A DNA stretch of 64,000 nucleotides from Pseudogracilibacillus sp. Its GTDB lineage: Bacteria; Bacillota; Bacilli; Bacillales; Amphibacillaceae. The notes under the pieces are model-generated. The model saw nothing but the letters and a program-made list of their open reading frames with translations, did no database searches and had not been told where the DNA came from. The stretch spans positions 1 through 64,000 of the forward strand of contig JAPFDT010000006.1 in the NCBI GenBank assembly GCA_026169815.1. The letters are read 5' to 3'. Position 1 is the stretch's first letter. The number at the start of each line of letters is the position of its first letter. The position numbers were made by a program, and so were the translations under genes. Of the stretch, positions 30,493 to 41,637 are shown piece by piece.

Positions 30493-31446
30493 TTATTTAT
30501 ATCCCTCAATCGTCGGCTTGTAAAATGAGCGATTGTCCATCGGAAATAGTCGTTCTGTAAATTCTCCTGGTGTCGTTTTATCAAGCGCACGATTTAATAC
30601 ATTCATTTTCATATCAATTAGGTCAATAACGTGAAGTATCTCGGCTTCGCGTACTAATGGCGGCTTTGGACTACCCCACTCGCCTTTTCCGTGGTGAGCT
30701 AAAACAATATGTTGTAATAACATAACTTCTTCGCCATCGATTTTTAACTCATCAGCTACTTCTTTAATTTCGGTATGCATGATTGAGATATGTCCAATTA
30801 ACGTACCTTCTGTCGTATAAGTAGTCGATACAACACCTGATAATTCATGGATTTTTCCAATGTCGTGTAAAATAATTCCTGCATATAACAAGTCTTTATT
30901 TAATTCTGGATAAATCTCACATAATGATTTCGCGATTTTCAACATCGATACAACATGATAAGCGAGTCCTGATACGAATGCGTGATGATTCTTTGATGCT
31001 GCTGGATAGTTGAAAAAATCCTCTTGATATTTCTTAATAAAAGCACGAACAATTCTTTGGATATTAGGATTTTCCATTTCAAAAATGGCTGCTGTTAAGT
31101 CTTCTTGTAATGTTTCTTTATTTATCGGAGAACGTTCTAAAAAGTCTGAAACACGTACACCGTCTGTTACTTGAGCAAGGCGAATTGACTTTAGACGTAA
31201 CTGTAAGGAGCCACGATATTCAATAATATCACCTGATAATTTTACAACTTTTCCTGCGACAAAAGTTGTTTCGTCTTCTTTAGATGCATCCCATAACTTG
31301 GCATCAATCTCTCCTGATTCATCAACGAAAAATAATGTTAAAAATGGCTTTCCATTACTCGCTGTACCTGATCTAACTTCCTTAATTAATAAAAAGTCAT
31401 CAAATGAATCTCCTACATTATATGTTCTAATTCCTTTTCTCATCAT
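30493..31446 (-). CDS. yhaM: 3'-5' exoribonuclease YhaM
   Basis: OB-fold N-terminus plus HD domain (HDIGK). Confidence 0.93.
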   Translation of the reverse strand: MMRKGIRTYNVGDSFDDFLLIKEVRSGTASNGKPFLTLFFVDESGEIDAKLWDASKEDETTFVAGKVVKLSGDIIEYRGSLQLRLKSIRLAQVTDGVRVSDFLERSPINKETLQEDLTAAIFEMENPNIQRIVRAFIKKYQEDFFNYPAASKNHHAFVSGLAYHVVSMLKIAKSLCEIYPELNKDLLYAGIILHDIGKIHELSGVVSTTYTTEGTLIGHISIMHTEIKEVADELKIDGEEVMLLQHIVLAHHGKGEWGSPKPPLVREAEILHVIDLIDMKMNVLNRALDKTTPGEFTERLFPMDNRSFYKPTIEGYK

Positions 31447-31467
31447 CTTCCTCCTGTCGAATTTCGC

Positions 31468-34341
31468 TTATTCTAAATGTGTACTATGTAATTGATTGGC
31501 AATCAGACGATTACATGTAAAAATAATAACTTGTTGTTGTTCAGCTAATTGTTTTACAATTGCTAACATATTGTTCGTTCTTTTTTCATCAAAATGAACG
31601 AATGCATCATCCATCATAAGAGGCATTTTATAGCGCTCACTCATGACAACGCTAATCGCTAAACGTAAGGAAACATATAATTGATCGACTGTTCCTTGCG
31701 ACAACTTATTTATAGTATATCTGATATAATCGTTTCCTTCTACCTCAAATGATTCATTTTCCTTCGGCGCAAAAACTTGTCGATACCTTCCTGTCGTTAA
31801 TGTTTGGAAAAAAGAAGACGTATGTTGTAATACAGCTTCTAAATGATTCACTTGATAATTGAGTTTAGCTTGTGCTAGTGCCGTTTGTGCTACTTTTAAA
31901 ATTGCCCAAGATTCAGCTTGCTGCTGTAATGTATCAACTTCCATTTGATATTGATAAATTGCTGTAGAATGATCATTTGATAATTCCAGTTGCTCGATTT
32001 CTAATTGTAATTTTGCAATTTGTTCATTCAATTCTTCTTGTTTTTGTTTTGTTTCATTTAAAGCTTGTTGAACATTTGCAATTTGTATGGCGACATCTTG
32101 TTCACTTCTTATTTCTTGTAATAATTGTTCTGTTTCCGTTTCTGAAAACATCATAAATAATTGTGCTTTCGTATTTTCCATAGAAGATTGAATTTGTTCT
32201 ATCGTTTGTTTATGTTTAGCTACTTGTAAATATGCTTCTTCATAATCTACGTTTGCAATGGCAAATAGCTCTGCTAATGTGGCTTCATAGACAGATATTT
32301 CCTGTTGCATCTGCTCGATTGTCGTTGCATACTCGTCTATTTGTTCATCAAGTTGTTGGATAACATGTTGTTTTGCTTGTTGTTTTTGCACGATTTCTTC
32401 GAGTTGCTCAATCGTTAACATACTATCTCCTTGATATAACTGTTTAGAAATGTTTGCTTGTTGTAATTCAATTTTCTCTAGTTGCTCATTTATATCGTTT
32501 AATTCTGTTCTAAAATGGTTTTTTTCGGATGAAAGTTGCTGCACTTTACGGATGATAACTAATAAATCAGTCCAATACGGCAAATCTATATCATGCAAAA
32601 AAGAATGAGTCGCTTTCTCTTGTTCGACTTGTTGAATCCACTTATTTTCTTTTTTGAGAAATTCAGTTTGTTCTTTTTGCCAATGTCTCCGTTCTAACTT
32701 AATTTGTCCTAACTGTTTATCAATTACATCAATTTCTCTTTGCACCTCATATTGTTCTTGCAACACCTGCTGCAATTCTTCATAAGTATGTTCAGCTTCA
32801 TTGTTAGAGCTATCCATATTTTCCATGAAGAAGTCAATCGTTCGTTTCACATTAAAAAATTGTACAATCCCACCTGTGAGTAATATGAATGGAATCGCTA
32901 ATAAAATAACATTTTCCATAAAAAGCGCAATAATTGTTGCGATGATCGCGATAACAGCTGAGCCTATCAAAATGTTTTTCGCTGTTTTCATGCGACTTTC
33001 TTGCCAACGTTGCCACCTTCTATTTTCTCCGGTTAAAGATTGGTTTGGAGATGTTTCGCTTAGTTGTTGCTGTAATTGCTGAATTTCTACTTCTGATATT
33101 TTTCGTTCTTTTAGTTGTTCCTTTTCATGAAGTAACGCTTTTTCTTGTTCTTGTAATGTTTCGTAAGTTGCTGATTGTTTTTCATCTAGTTGTAAAAGTT
33201 CTGCTTGATTTCGTGCTAACGTTGTCCAATGCTTTTCTAAATGAAAGGCTAATGTTAATGCGTCGATTTCATCTACAGTCATTTGAATCGAGCCTATTTC
33301 ATTTGATAATTCCATTTCTATTTGTTCAATTTGTGCTTGTTTATTTTTTTGTTGTTCTAATAAATATTGATAAGATGCTTTTTGTTGCACAACGGCTTTT
33401 GCTTCCTCGATTAATGCTTCTTCATAAAGGTTCGTTTCGTTTTCTAACCTTTCCTTCTTGGCATGTTCCATTCTATTTTTCAAGCCTTGTAATTCACTGT
33501 TTAACGGTAACATTGTTTCTTTTAACTGCTCTAATCTTTCTATTCCATTTTCGGGAAAAGGTATTTGTTTTGGATATTGTTTCAATTCATGTTTGGATTG
33601 CTCATATTCGTGGAGTTGCGGTAATAATGTTTGGATTTTTTCCTCTTTTAATATAGTTGCTTGCAATGTTGCTGCCTGTTCATCTTGTATGGATTTTTCT
33701 TGTTGTAATTGTTTGAGTAATGATTGTTTTTGTTCATATTGTGCTTCTTTTTGTTGGATGTCTTTTAGTTCTTCGTGTATAGTTGCTGTTTCATTTAGCT
33801 GTTTGTTCATTTGTGGAATGCGGCCTTGTCGCTTAAATAAATCATCGGTTCTTTTTGCTAATTGCTTTTCCGCTTCGTAAATATCAGTTGAACCTGTTAA
33901 ACCAACACTAAATAATACATCACTTAAATCTGTTCGTTTCATCGTTTGAATCGCTGTTAAATCGACTGCAGAAAAAGCATATATTGATGTGAATACTTCT
34001 CGATTTAGTCCTTGTAAACGATGTTCTAACCACGCTTCACTTTGCAATACACCATCAGCATCATAACAAATAACATCTTGTTCAATTCGTTCGATTGAAT
34101 ATTGACCAATTTTTTCATCTTCAACAATGAGCATGCCTCCAATTTTATTACTATTTAATGGCTTGTACCGTGCTAATTTTCGTGGAGGTAAGCCAAATAA
34201 AATGTACAAAATAAATTGTTGAATGGTCGTTTTACCTGATTCATTTTCACCGTAAAAACAAATTGGTTTCGTGTCTGGAAAAGTAATTGTTTCATCAACC
34301 CATTTTCCAAAACCATATATATTTGCTTGAATAAACTTCAT
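31468..34341 (-). CDS. yhaN: SbcC/Rad50-like ATPase YhaN
   Basis: GENESGKTTIQQFI Walker A, long coiled coil, MMDDAFVHFDEKR Walker B. Confidence 0.92.
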   Translation of the reverse strand: MKFIQANIYGFGKWVDETITFPDTKPICFYGENESGKTTIQQFILYILFGLPPRKLARYKPLNSNKIGGMLIVEDEKIGQYSIERIEQDVICYDADGVLQSEAWLEHRLQGLNREVFTSIYAFSAVDLTAIQTMKRTDLSDVLFSVGLTGSTDIYEAEKQLAKRTDDLFKRQGRIPQMNKQLNETATIHEELKDIQQKEAQYEQKQSLLKQLQQEKSIQDEQAATLQATILKEEKIQTLLPQLHEYEQSKHELKQYPKQIPFPENGIERLEQLKETMLPLNSELQGLKNRMEHAKKERLENETNLYEEALIEEAKAVVQQKASYQYLLEQQKNKQAQIEQIEMELSNEIGSIQMTVDEIDALTLAFHLEKHWTTLARNQAELLQLDEKQSATYETLQEQEKALLHEKEQLKERKISEVEIQQLQQQLSETSPNQSLTGENRRWQRWQESRMKTAKNILIGSAVIAIIATIIALFMENVILLAIPFILLTGGIVQFFNVKRTIDFFMENMDSSNNEAEHTYEELQQVLQEQYEVQREIDVIDKQLGQIKLERRHWQKEQTEFLKKENKWIQQVEQEKATHSFLHDIDLPYWTDLLVIIRKVQQLSSEKNHFRTELNDINEQLEKIELQQANISKQLYQGDSMLTIEQLEEIVQKQQAKQHVIQQLDEQIDEYATTIEQMQQEISVYEATLAELFAIANVDYEEAYLQVAKHKQTIEQIQSSMENTKAQLFMMFSETETEQLLQEIRSEQDVAIQIANVQQALNETKQKQEELNEQIAKLQLEIEQLELSNDHSTAIYQYQMEVDTLQQQAESWAILKVAQTALAQAKLNYQVNHLEAVLQHTSSFFQTLTTGRYRQVFAPKENESFEVEGNDYIRYTINKLSQGTVDQLYVSLRLAISVVMSERYKMPLMMDDAFVHFDEKRTNNMLAIVKQLAEQQQVIIFTCNRLIANQLHSTHLE

Positions 34342-35558
34342 TGTTCATCACGTTCTTCCGTTTGTAAAAGTTCATATAACAATAAATTATGTGCCGCTTG
34401 TTTTATTTCTTCATGATCAAGTTTGTTAACAAATTTTCGAGCAATCGGGTGTCGGTATAAATCGGCTAACGTCTGATTTACATCTGTTGTATCCAATGCA
34501 CGTTCAATTTCTTCAACAAACTTCTCCTCTACTGCTATTGTCGTTGTTTGTCTAACTTCTAGTTTATATGTATAAATAAATTGCCAATATTTCTCTTCCA
34601 TTAATGATTCATTAATAATATCAATAAGTTCTTGCATCATCTCTTCGTCTTTTACATCAACTGTCTGATTATACTCACTATAAAGTGTTATATGGAGTAA
34701 TTGTTTAGATTTAGATCTTGGAATAGCTGACTGTATCGTACTTTCCAAATCATGGATAGTCGCACATGCACTGATGTCGATGCGTTGTTCTATAAATTGA
34801 ATTGATTGCAATGGAATAAAATCATACGACGTATCTGTTTCCGTCATTTGTACATAATAACAACCTTTTTCTCCCGTTTCATTGCGATGTCTTCCTTGGA
34901 TATTGCCTGGATAAATAATAGGAGGATGATGCGACAGTTCAGCACGTTCATGAATATGTCCTAACGCCCAATAATCAAATGGCTTATTCTGCAATTCCTT
35001 TAAAGTAAACGGCGCATAAGGATCATGAGTTTGGTTACCATGTAATGAACCGTGTAATGTCGCAATATGGAAAGGAATCTGATTATCTTGTTTGTCGTAT
35101 TCTTCTGTTTTATTCATTCGAACAGCTCGTTCATGGTAACTAAATCCATAAATTGCGGCTCGTTTTTCATGATCTTTTTCATAAATAAGTTGCTCAACAT
35201 GTTCAGAAGAAAAAATATGAACATTATCTGGAAATGGTAAACGATATGGATTACCTAATACATGGTCATGATTACCATAGGATAAAAACACATCAATTTC
35301 ATTCGCTTGTAACGTTTCGCATGCCGTTCGTAGTTTAACTTGTGCTTTTAAACTTTGCTTCTCATTATCAAATAAATCACCGACGAACAAGACAAAATCT
35401 ACTTGTTTTAAAATAGCTATTTGCACGAGGTTATCTAATGCAGTAAATGTACTTTCCCGAACATCTTGAAAAAGCTTAGAGGGAATATTCCTTAAACCTT
35501 TAAAAGGACTATCTAAATGTAAATCTGCTGCATGAATAAAAGATATTGATTGTGTCAT
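34338..35558 (-). CDS. yhaO: SbcD/Mre11-like exonuclease YhaO
   Basis: HAADLHLDSPF, GDLFDN, YGNHDHV, GHIHE; 4-nt overlap with yhaN. Confidence 0.93.
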   Translation of the reverse strand: MTQSISFIHAADLHLDSPFKGLRNIPSKLFQDVRESTFTALDNLVQIAILKQVDFVLFVGDLFDNEKQSLKAQVKLRTACETLQANEIDVFLSYGNHDHVLGNPYRLPFPDNVHIFSSEHVEQLIYEKDHEKRAAIYGFSYHERAVRMNKTEEYDKQDNQIPFHIATLHGSLHGNQTHDPYAPFTLKELQNKPFDYWALGHIHERAELSHHPPIIYPGNIQGRHRNETGEKGCYYVQMTETDTSYDFIPLQSIQFIEQRIDISACATIHDLESTIQSAIPRSKSKQLLHITLYSEYNQTVDVKDEEMMQELIDIINESLMEEKYWQFIYTYKLEVRQTTTIAVEEKFVEEIERALDTTDVNQTLADLYRHPIARKFVNKLDHEEIKQAAHNLLLYELLQTEERDEQ

Positions 35559-35760
35559 GTCATCCCCCTGCCTCTATTTTAGTTATTTGTATTTTATCAT
35601 GAAAATAATATACGAGCAAACGTTTGCATAATGAGATTTTTCCCTTGAGAAATATAATTCCATTTATGTTAATTTTCTTACAATAATGATTTTCCCTATC
35701 TTTTTTTGAAAAAACATGGCATAATACGAGTAAATTGCAATTTCGTTAGGGGGAACGAAC

Positions 35761-35946
35761 ATGGCAGAATATACATTAACTGTTTTTTCTAAAGCGGGAG
35801 AATTATTATTAGATGAATCATTTCCAGCACAGAATGATGACGAAGCAAAAAATCTTGGTCAATCAAAATTAGCAGAAGCAGGGTATGAAGAGTACACACA
35901 CCGTTGTGTCGCACCCGATGCTAGGTTAGTATTATTTCATCGTTAA
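35761..35946 (+). CDS. YhzD-like small protein (61 aa, tentative)
   Basis: SD tagggggaacga; small ORF with own terminator. Confidence 0.6.
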   Translation: MAEYTLTVFSKAGELLLDESFPAQNDDEAKNLGQSKLAEAGYEEYTHRCVAPDARLVLFHR

Positions 35947-35953
35947 TTACACA

Positions 35954-35995
35954 AAAGTATGGGACAAAAAGAAAGCATTCCCATACTTTTTTATT
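35954..35995 (+). terminator. Terminator
   Basis: aagtatgggacaaaaagaaagcattcccatactttttt. Confidence 0.85.
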
Positions 35996-36000
35996 TTTTT

Positions 36001-36060
36001 GCTGTGATTTAAACAAAACCGTTGTGATTGGAGCAAATTCACTGCGGGCGAAGCGATTTT
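36001..36060. repeat. Degenerate 20-bp tandem units (3)
   Basis: gctgtgatttaaacaaaacc / gttgtgattggagcaaattc / actgcgggcgaagcgatttt. Confidence 0.45.
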
Positions 36061-36083
36061 AGATTAGATCTAAAATTTATAAC

Positions 36084-36120
36084 AAAAAATCGGACTGCCT
36101 ATACAGACAGTCCGATTTTT
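36084..36120 (-). terminator. Strong hairpin downstream of SASP gene
   Basis: aaaaatcggactgtctgtataggcagtccgattttttg on minus strand. Confidence 0.85.
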
Positions 36121-36127
36121 AAGAAAG

Positions 36128-36183
36128 AACTAGCGGAGTTCGTATCATAGTATGGGGTATAATACGATACGAACCAACTAGTT
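36128..36183. repeat. Long near-perfect palindrome
   Basis: aactag..gttcgtatc..gatacgaac..ctagtt. Confidence 0.85.
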
Positions 36184-36198
36184 ATCATTTTATATTAC

Positions 36199-36399
36199 TT
36201 ACTGGTTCCCTCCAAGTTGTTGTTGTGCAGCTTGGACTAAACGTTTTGTAATCTCACCACCAACAGAACCGTTTGATCGTGATGTTGAATCAGGACCTAA
36301 TTGTACGCCAAATTCTTGAGCGATTTCTGTTTTCATCTGGTTTAAAGCTTGTTCAGCACCAGGTACAACTAATTGGTTTGAATTATTTCGATTTGCCAT
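36199..36399 (-). CDS. sspB: Small acid-soluble spore protein, alpha/beta type
   Basis: 66 aa [35 protein letters not shown]...[18 protein letters not shown]; internal ATG after aaggaggtga SD. Confidence 0.92.
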   Translation of the reverse strand: MANRNNSNQLVVPGAEQALNQMKTEIAQEFGVQLGPDSTSRSNGSVGGEITKRLVQAAQQQLGGNQ

Positions 36400-36472
36400 T
36401 TCTGTCACCTCCTTACTTGTATTGTGAACCAATACTCTTTTCTTATTAGATATAATTTATGGAAATTATGAC

Positions 36473-36516
36473 AAAAAAAACCCATGACATCTCATAACGA
36501 GATATCACAGGTTTTT
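36473..36516 (-). terminator. fumC terminator
   Basis: gaaaaacctgtgatatctcgttatgagatgtcatgggttttttt on minus strand. Confidence 0.85.
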
Positions 36517-36529
36517 CAACTTTATATGA

Positions 36530-37915
36530 TTATAGTGTATGTGTCATATCTTCTGGCACAACAAACTTATCAAACTCTTCTGCTGTTAATAGCTCAAGTT
36601 CAATTGCTGCTTCTTTTAATGTTGTGTTATCGTCAAATGCTTTCTTCGCAATTTTTGCAGCATTTTCATATCCAATGTGAGGATTTAATGCTGTAACTAA
36701 CATTAATGAATCATTTAAGAATTGATCAATCTTATCTTGGTTCGCTTCAATACCACGTACTGCACGCTCTTCAAATGATAACATACTATCAGCTAGTAAT
36801 TGTGCTGATTGTAAGAAGTTATATGCAATAACAGGTTTGAATACGTTTAATTCAAAGTTACCTTGACTCGCCGCAAATCCAATTGTTGCATCGTTTCCAA
36901 CAACTTGTGTCACAACCATCGTTAATGCTTCACTTTGAGTTGGATTTACCTTACCTGGCATGATTGAACTTCCTGGTTCGTTTGCTGGAATCGTAATTTC
37001 TCCAAATCCTGAACGTGGTCCACTTGCTAACCAACGAACATCGTTAGCAATCTTCATTAAATCTGCCGCTAATGCTTTTAATGCACCATGCGCAAAAACA
37101 GATTCATCATAACTCGTCAATGAGTGGAATTTATTTGATTCAGAACGGAATGCTTTTCCAGTAATCTCAGAAATCTCTGCACAAACTTTTTCTGCATAAT
37201 CTGGATGTGCGTTTAATCCTGTTCCTACTGCTGTTCCACCAATTGCTAAGTCTTTTAAATGCTCAGCACCTTCTTGGATCATTACTTCTGTCTTCTCCAG
37301 CATACGATGCCAACCACTTACTTCTTGTCCTAATGTAATTGGAGTTGCATCTTGTAAATGTGTACGACCAATTTTTACAATATCTTTAAATTCTTCTGCT
37401 TTTTTCCCTAGTGTTTCTTTTAATACTTTAAGTGCAGGTAACACTGTATCTTCTAATTTCAATACAGAAGCTACGTGAAGTGCTGTAGGGTATGTATCAT
37501 TTGAACTTTGTGATTTGTTCACATCATCATTTGGGTGTAAAACTAAATCACTTCCTTGTTCTTTTAGCCACTCGTTTCCTACAAAAGATAATACTTCGTT
37601 TACGTTCATATTAGACTGTGTACCGCTTCCAGTTTGCCATACGACCAATGGGAAGTGATCTGTTAATTTATCAGCTAACACTTGCTCAGCTGCATATGCA
37701 ATTGCATCAGATTTTTCTTTTTCTAATAAACCTAAATCATAGTTAGCTGCTGCACACGCTTTTTTCGTGATTGCAAAAGCTTTAATAATTTCTATCGGCA
37801 TTGTTTCATTCCCAATCGGGAAATTGTGTTTACTTCTTTGTGTCTGTGCACCCCAATATTTATCTGCAGGTACCTTTACCTCTCCTAGTGTATCCTTCTC
37901 AATACGAAAATCCAT
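36530..37915 (-). CDS. fumC: Class II fumarate hydratase
   Basis: [11 protein letters not shown] signature; start moved to [16 protein letters not shown]. Confidence 0.96.
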   Translation of the reverse strand: MDFRIEKDTLGEVKVPADKYWGAQTQRSKHNFPIGNETMPIEIIKAFAITKKACAAANYDLGLLEKEKSDAIAYAAEQVLADKLTDHFPLVVWQTGSGTQSNMNVNEVLSFVGNEWLKEQGSDLVLHPNDDVNKSQSSNDTYPTALHVASVLKLEDTVLPALKVLKETLGKKAEEFKDIVKIGRTHLQDATPITLGQEVSGWHRMLEKTEVMIQEGAEHLKDLAIGGTAVGTGLNAHPDYAEKVCAEISEITGKAFRSESNKFHSLTSYDESVFAHGALKALAADLMKIANDVRWLASGPRSGFGEITIPANEPGSSIMPGKVNPTQSEALTMVVTQVVGNDATIGFAASQGNFELNVFKPVIAYNFLQSAQLLADSMLSFEERAVRGIEANQDKIDQFLNDSLMLVTALNPHIGYENAAKIAKKAFDDNTTLKEAAIELELLTAEEFDKFVVPEDMTHTL

Positions 37916-38158
37916 CCCAAATATCCTCCCTATGGAACATGATAGTCTTACACTTTCATTGTAACAAAAATTTGAAAAATTATATATTAATAAACATGAC
38001 ATACTGAAAAGAATTGTTATATTGTAGAGAATAACGTTTGAAAAACAAAGAAGCCTTACGTATCAATCCCGATTTACGTAAGTGCTTACAATACTTTCCT
38101 ATTCCAATACAGTGTGTCACATTTAATATATATTATATCATATTAACATGTATCATCT

Positions 38159-39370
38159 TCATTCTTCTTCAGGATCAATTTGACGGAAGGCTAAAAAACC
38201 TGCTACTAACGCAAAAACAGATAATAAGGCAATAAGCCAAAATATATTTTGTTTCATCAATAATGCGACAACAGGAGGACCAGCGGCAACACCAATGAAA
38301 CGCATAGAACTGTACATTGCCATAATAGCTCCTCGAATCGTCTCTTCTATACTTTTTGTAATGAGAGAATCTAAGCAAGGTAAGGCCATGCCGATACCTG
38401 TTCCACAAATTAAAAAAATGAACAACAAATAAATGAAATGAGTCATAAATGAAATAACTGCAACAGCCCCACCCGCTAACAGAATACCTACGAAAGTAAC
38501 CCATTTCATCACACGCAAATTATCTTTAATCTTTTTCCCAGTAACATAAGAAGCTACCGACAAAGCTAATAATGGAATCGCTAATAATAAACCTTTTTTA
38601 ATACCTTTAATGTGAAAAGTATCTTCTAATATCGTCGACAAATAAAATAAAAACCCAAATAAAATAAACATCAATAATGCACCGATAATAAACACAGCTA
38701 TAAGCCAACGAGCATGTTGGGCAAATACATCTTTAATTAAAGCGGTATATTTTTTAAAAGTAAAAGGAGCTTCTTCATCACGATCTTCTTTAATTAAAAA
38801 AATAATAAGTATTAAGGATATGAGACAAAATATAGGTATTGAAAAAAATGGCAAAAACCAAATAATAGCAGTTAATCCAGCGCCTAAAATTGGACTTAAC
38901 ACTTTTCCTACTGTATTCGATGTTTCAATAATACCTAGTGTTGCACTTGCTTCTTCATCACGATGAAACATATCACCGACAAGTGGCAAAACTATCGGCA
39001 TGGCACCAGATGCACCAATTCCTTGTAAAATTCGACCGACTAAAATGAGCGCAAATGCATTCGTCATTTTCCATGCAGCTAAACCTGAGATCAGACCGCC
39101 AATACCTGTAATAATTAAAGCAGGGATGAGCACTTTTTTTCTACCAAAGCGATCAGACAAATAGCCAGCTAATGGAATAAAGAAAATCGCGACTACCGAA
39201 TACATCGTAATAATATAACTGGACTGTAATGTTGAAATCTCCAATTTCTTTTCCATGACAGGTAAAATAGGAATTAGCATTGAATTCCCTAACGTCATGA
39301 TTAACGGAACCGAGGCGAGGGAAATTATCGCCCATTGTTTATCATTTTTCACCGAAAACACTTCAATCAT
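38159..39370 (-). CDS. MFS transporter
   Basis: 12-TM pattern, GYLSDRFGRKKVLIP motif A. Confidence 0.88.
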   Translation of the reverse strand: MIEVFSVKNDKQWAIISLASVPLIMTLGNSMLIPILPVMEKKLEISTLQSSYIITMYSVVAIFFIPLAGYLSDRFGRKKVLIPALIITGIGGLISGLAAWKMTNAFALILVGRILQGIGASGAMPIVLPLVGDMFHRDEEASATLGIIETSNTVGKVLSPILGAGLTAIIWFLPFFSIPIFCLISLILIIFLIKEDRDEEAPFTFKKYTALIKDVFAQHARWLIAVFIIGALLMFILFGFLFYLSTILEDTFHIKGIKKGLLLAIPLLALSVASYVTGKKIKDNLRVMKWVTFVGILLAGGAVAVISFMTHFIYLLFIFLICGTGIGMALPCLDSLITKSIEETIRGAIMAMYSSMRFIGVAAGPPVVALLMKQNIFWLIALLSVFALVAGFLAFRQIDPEEE

Positions 39371-39462
39371 CTCTCTTCAAAGGCATTATAGGTACAACTA
39401 GTTTGTCCAACCGATGCCCACATATGCCATGAAAAAAACACCAACCAAACTAATGGTTGATG

Positions 39463-39756
39463 TTACATCGTTAATAAATATACAGTTGCAATCGAAGCAA
39501 CAACAACAAGAATAATATTAAATCCAATATACGATAATATAATGGCAATGAGTGCACCGATAATTCCAATATGTGGTTGATCTTCTTTAACGAGCAATAC
39601 TCCTGGGAAAATAAGTGCCCCAAGCGCCGCATAAGGAATAGATTGCAACCAATTATTAATCCAATCTTTAAAAATCATATGGTTAACAATAAATGCCGGA
39701 ACAAATCTCGGCACCATCGTTACGATCGCCATACCAATAATAATGAGTATAATCAT
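39463..39756 (-). CDS. azlD: AzlD-family branched-chain amino acid transporter subunit
   Basis: Small 3-4 TM protein overlapping azlC; start MIILIIIGMAIVTMVPRFVPAF. Confidence 0.85.
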   Translation of the reverse strand: MIILIIIGMAIVTMVPRFVPAFIVNHMIFKDWINNWLQSIPYAALGALIFPGVLLVKEDQPHIGIIGALIAIILSYIGFNIILVVVASIATVYLLTM

Positions 39757-40484
39757 CCGTATTTCTCCTTTAATAAAACGACACCACTGAGGCCACCTAG
39801 TAAAGTGCCAACAACAATCGCCCAACCACTACTCATAAATTGAACGGCTATCGCATTTATAAGCATCGCAATAAGAGCGACCAAACCATAGCGGACTTCT
39901 TTTTTCACAGCAGGTACTAATAAACTAATAAATAAAGCGTATAATGCTATTCCCATACTTTGACTCAATTGTTCAGGAATAACTTCTCCAAGTACTCCAC
40001 CAACTAAAGAACCTAACACCCAGGCAAGATAGCCAGATAAGAAAATCCCAATGTAAAAATATACCGCTTGATTATTGTTCGCTTTTTCCTGATTCATTGA
40101 TGCTACGGCGAATGCTTCATCTGTTAACCCTAATGATACTCCAAGCCGTCCTTTAAGCGAAACATGGTCACGAATACTATTCATAAAGGATAAACTCATA
40201 ATAAAGTGACGAAAGTTCAATACAAAGGTTGCAATGACGATTTCAATCATCGACGCATTTGCTACGATCATATTTACACCCATAAATTGACTTGCACCTG
40301 CAAATACGAGGGCACTCATTAACGTTAATTCAAGCAATGACAAACCTGATTGAAAAGAAAGTACACCAAAAGTAATCGCCACCGGTATATAGCCTAATGT
40401 AATCGGAATACCTGTAATGACCCCTTGTTTAAACATCGCCATTTTCGTATATTGTTTTTGTTCGATCATTTCCTCAGCCATCAC
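39753..40484 (-). CDS. azlC: AzlC-family branched-chain amino acid transporter
   Basis: GVITGIPITLGYIPVAITFGVLS, FAGASQFMGVNM. Confidence 0.9.
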   Translation of the reverse strand: MMAEEMIEQKQYTKMAMFKQGVITGIPITLGYIPVAITFGVLSFQSGLSLLELTLMSALVFAGASQFMGVNMIVANASMIEIVIATFVLNFRHFIMSLSFMNSIRDHVSLKGRLGVSLGLTDEAFAVASMNQEKANNNQAVYFYIGIFLSGYLAWVLGSLVGGVLGEVIPEQLSQSMGIALYALFISLLVPAVKKEVRYGLVALIAMLINAIAVQFMSSGWAIVVGTLLGGLSGVVLLKEKYG

Positions 40485-40545
40485 GATATCCCCTTTACCT
40501 TGCTATCGCTTTTAGATGAGTGAAGCGTATGCTTACCTACAACTA

Positions 40546-41298
40546 TTAGCGGTCTTGTTCTGTTAAAATACGTGGACCATCTTTTGTAATGGCTAATGTA
40601 TGTTCATATTGTGCCGAACGTCCAGCATCTTGTGTACGTGCTGTCCATCCATTATCGTCCATCTGACTTTTCCACGTTCCTTCGTTAATCATCGGTTCAA
40701 TTGTAATAACCATACCTTCTTTTAAACGAATTCCTTTATTCGGTTCACCAAAATGTGGTATATGTGGTGGTTCATGAATCGTCGGACCAATACCATGACC
40801 GGTAAATTCTCTTACGACAGAAAAACCTTCTCCTTCTGCGTATGTTTGAATCGCATGTCCAATATCCCCAATTCGGTTACCGACTTGAGCTTGTTCGATA
40901 CCAACATACAGTGCTTTTTTCGTAACATCCATTAAACGTAACCCTTTTTCATCTACATTGCCTACTGCATATGTCCAAGCTGAATCTGCTAGTCCACCAT
41001 CTAAGTTCACGACCATATCTATCGTTACGATATCACCATCTTCTAATGGTTCGTTTCGAGGAAAACCATGACAGATCTCATCATTTAATGATGCACATGT
41101 TGCATATTTATATCCTTGGAAACCTTTTTGCTCGGGAGTTGCTCCATGTTTTTTCAAAAACTTTTCAACGAACTCTTCAATTTCCATCGTCGTAATCCCT
41201 GGTTTAATCATTTCAGCAATTTTTTTATGTGTTAAAACGAGTAAATCACCCGCTTTTTCCATTTGGTTAATTTCCCGCTCACTTTTTCTTGTAATCAT
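40546..41298 (-). CDS. map: Type I methionine aminopeptidase
   Basis: SLNDEICHGFP, TGHGIG, TIEPMINEG motifs; start MITRKSE. Confidence 0.93.
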   Translation of the reverse strand: MITRKSEREINQMEKAGDLLVLTHKKIAEMIKPGITTMEIEEFVEKFLKKHGATPEQKGFQGYKYATCASLNDEICHGFPRNEPLEDGDIVTIDMVVNLDGGLADSAWTYAVGNVDEKGLRLMDVTKKALYVGIEQAQVGNRIGDIGHAIQTYAEGEGFSVVREFTGHGIGPTIHEPPHIPHFGEPNKGIRLKEGMVITIEPMINEGTWKSQMDDNGWTARTQDAGRSAQYEHTLAITKDGPRILTEQDR

Positions 41299-41420
41299 TA
41301 TAATACGCCCTTTCATCATGTAGATTAATTTAACTTTATTTTATTGAAATAACTTCATCATTGTATAAGATAAAAGCAATAATATTAAGTTTGAGAGCAA
41401 ACCCGTTTTCATTCACTACA

Positions 41421-41518
41421 GTCGGCTGCTTTCCGCGGGCTCGCACTCAGCCGCTTCGGAAGAAAAACACTTCCTGCAGGGTCTTCGTGTCTTCGCCTTC
41501 CCGCTGGAGTCAGCCGAC
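41421..41518. repeat. Type A palindromic element (copy 3)
   Basis: gtcggctgctttccgcgggc...cccgctggagtcagccgac. Confidence 0.8.
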
Positions 41519-41637
41519 TTTCGTTCAAGAAAACTACATTATACATGTTGAACACAAACGTTCAGCATTTAATCACTATAATTATTCGTGTTTGCTAATA
41601 ATTTTATTATGAGCCTAATTTATCTTAACGAAGCAAT

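Noticed and set aside
33045-33656. 203-aa plus-strand ORF inside yhaN
   Set aside because: Antisense to a clear YhaN coding frame; composition is typical of a shadow ORF.
31468-35558. yhaNO as a novel SMC-type defence pair
   Set aside because: Known SbcCD-like genes in conserved synteny with yhaM; no defence-specific partner present.
38175-38504. 109-aa ORF on minus strand
   Set aside because: Alternate frame inside the MFS transporter gene.
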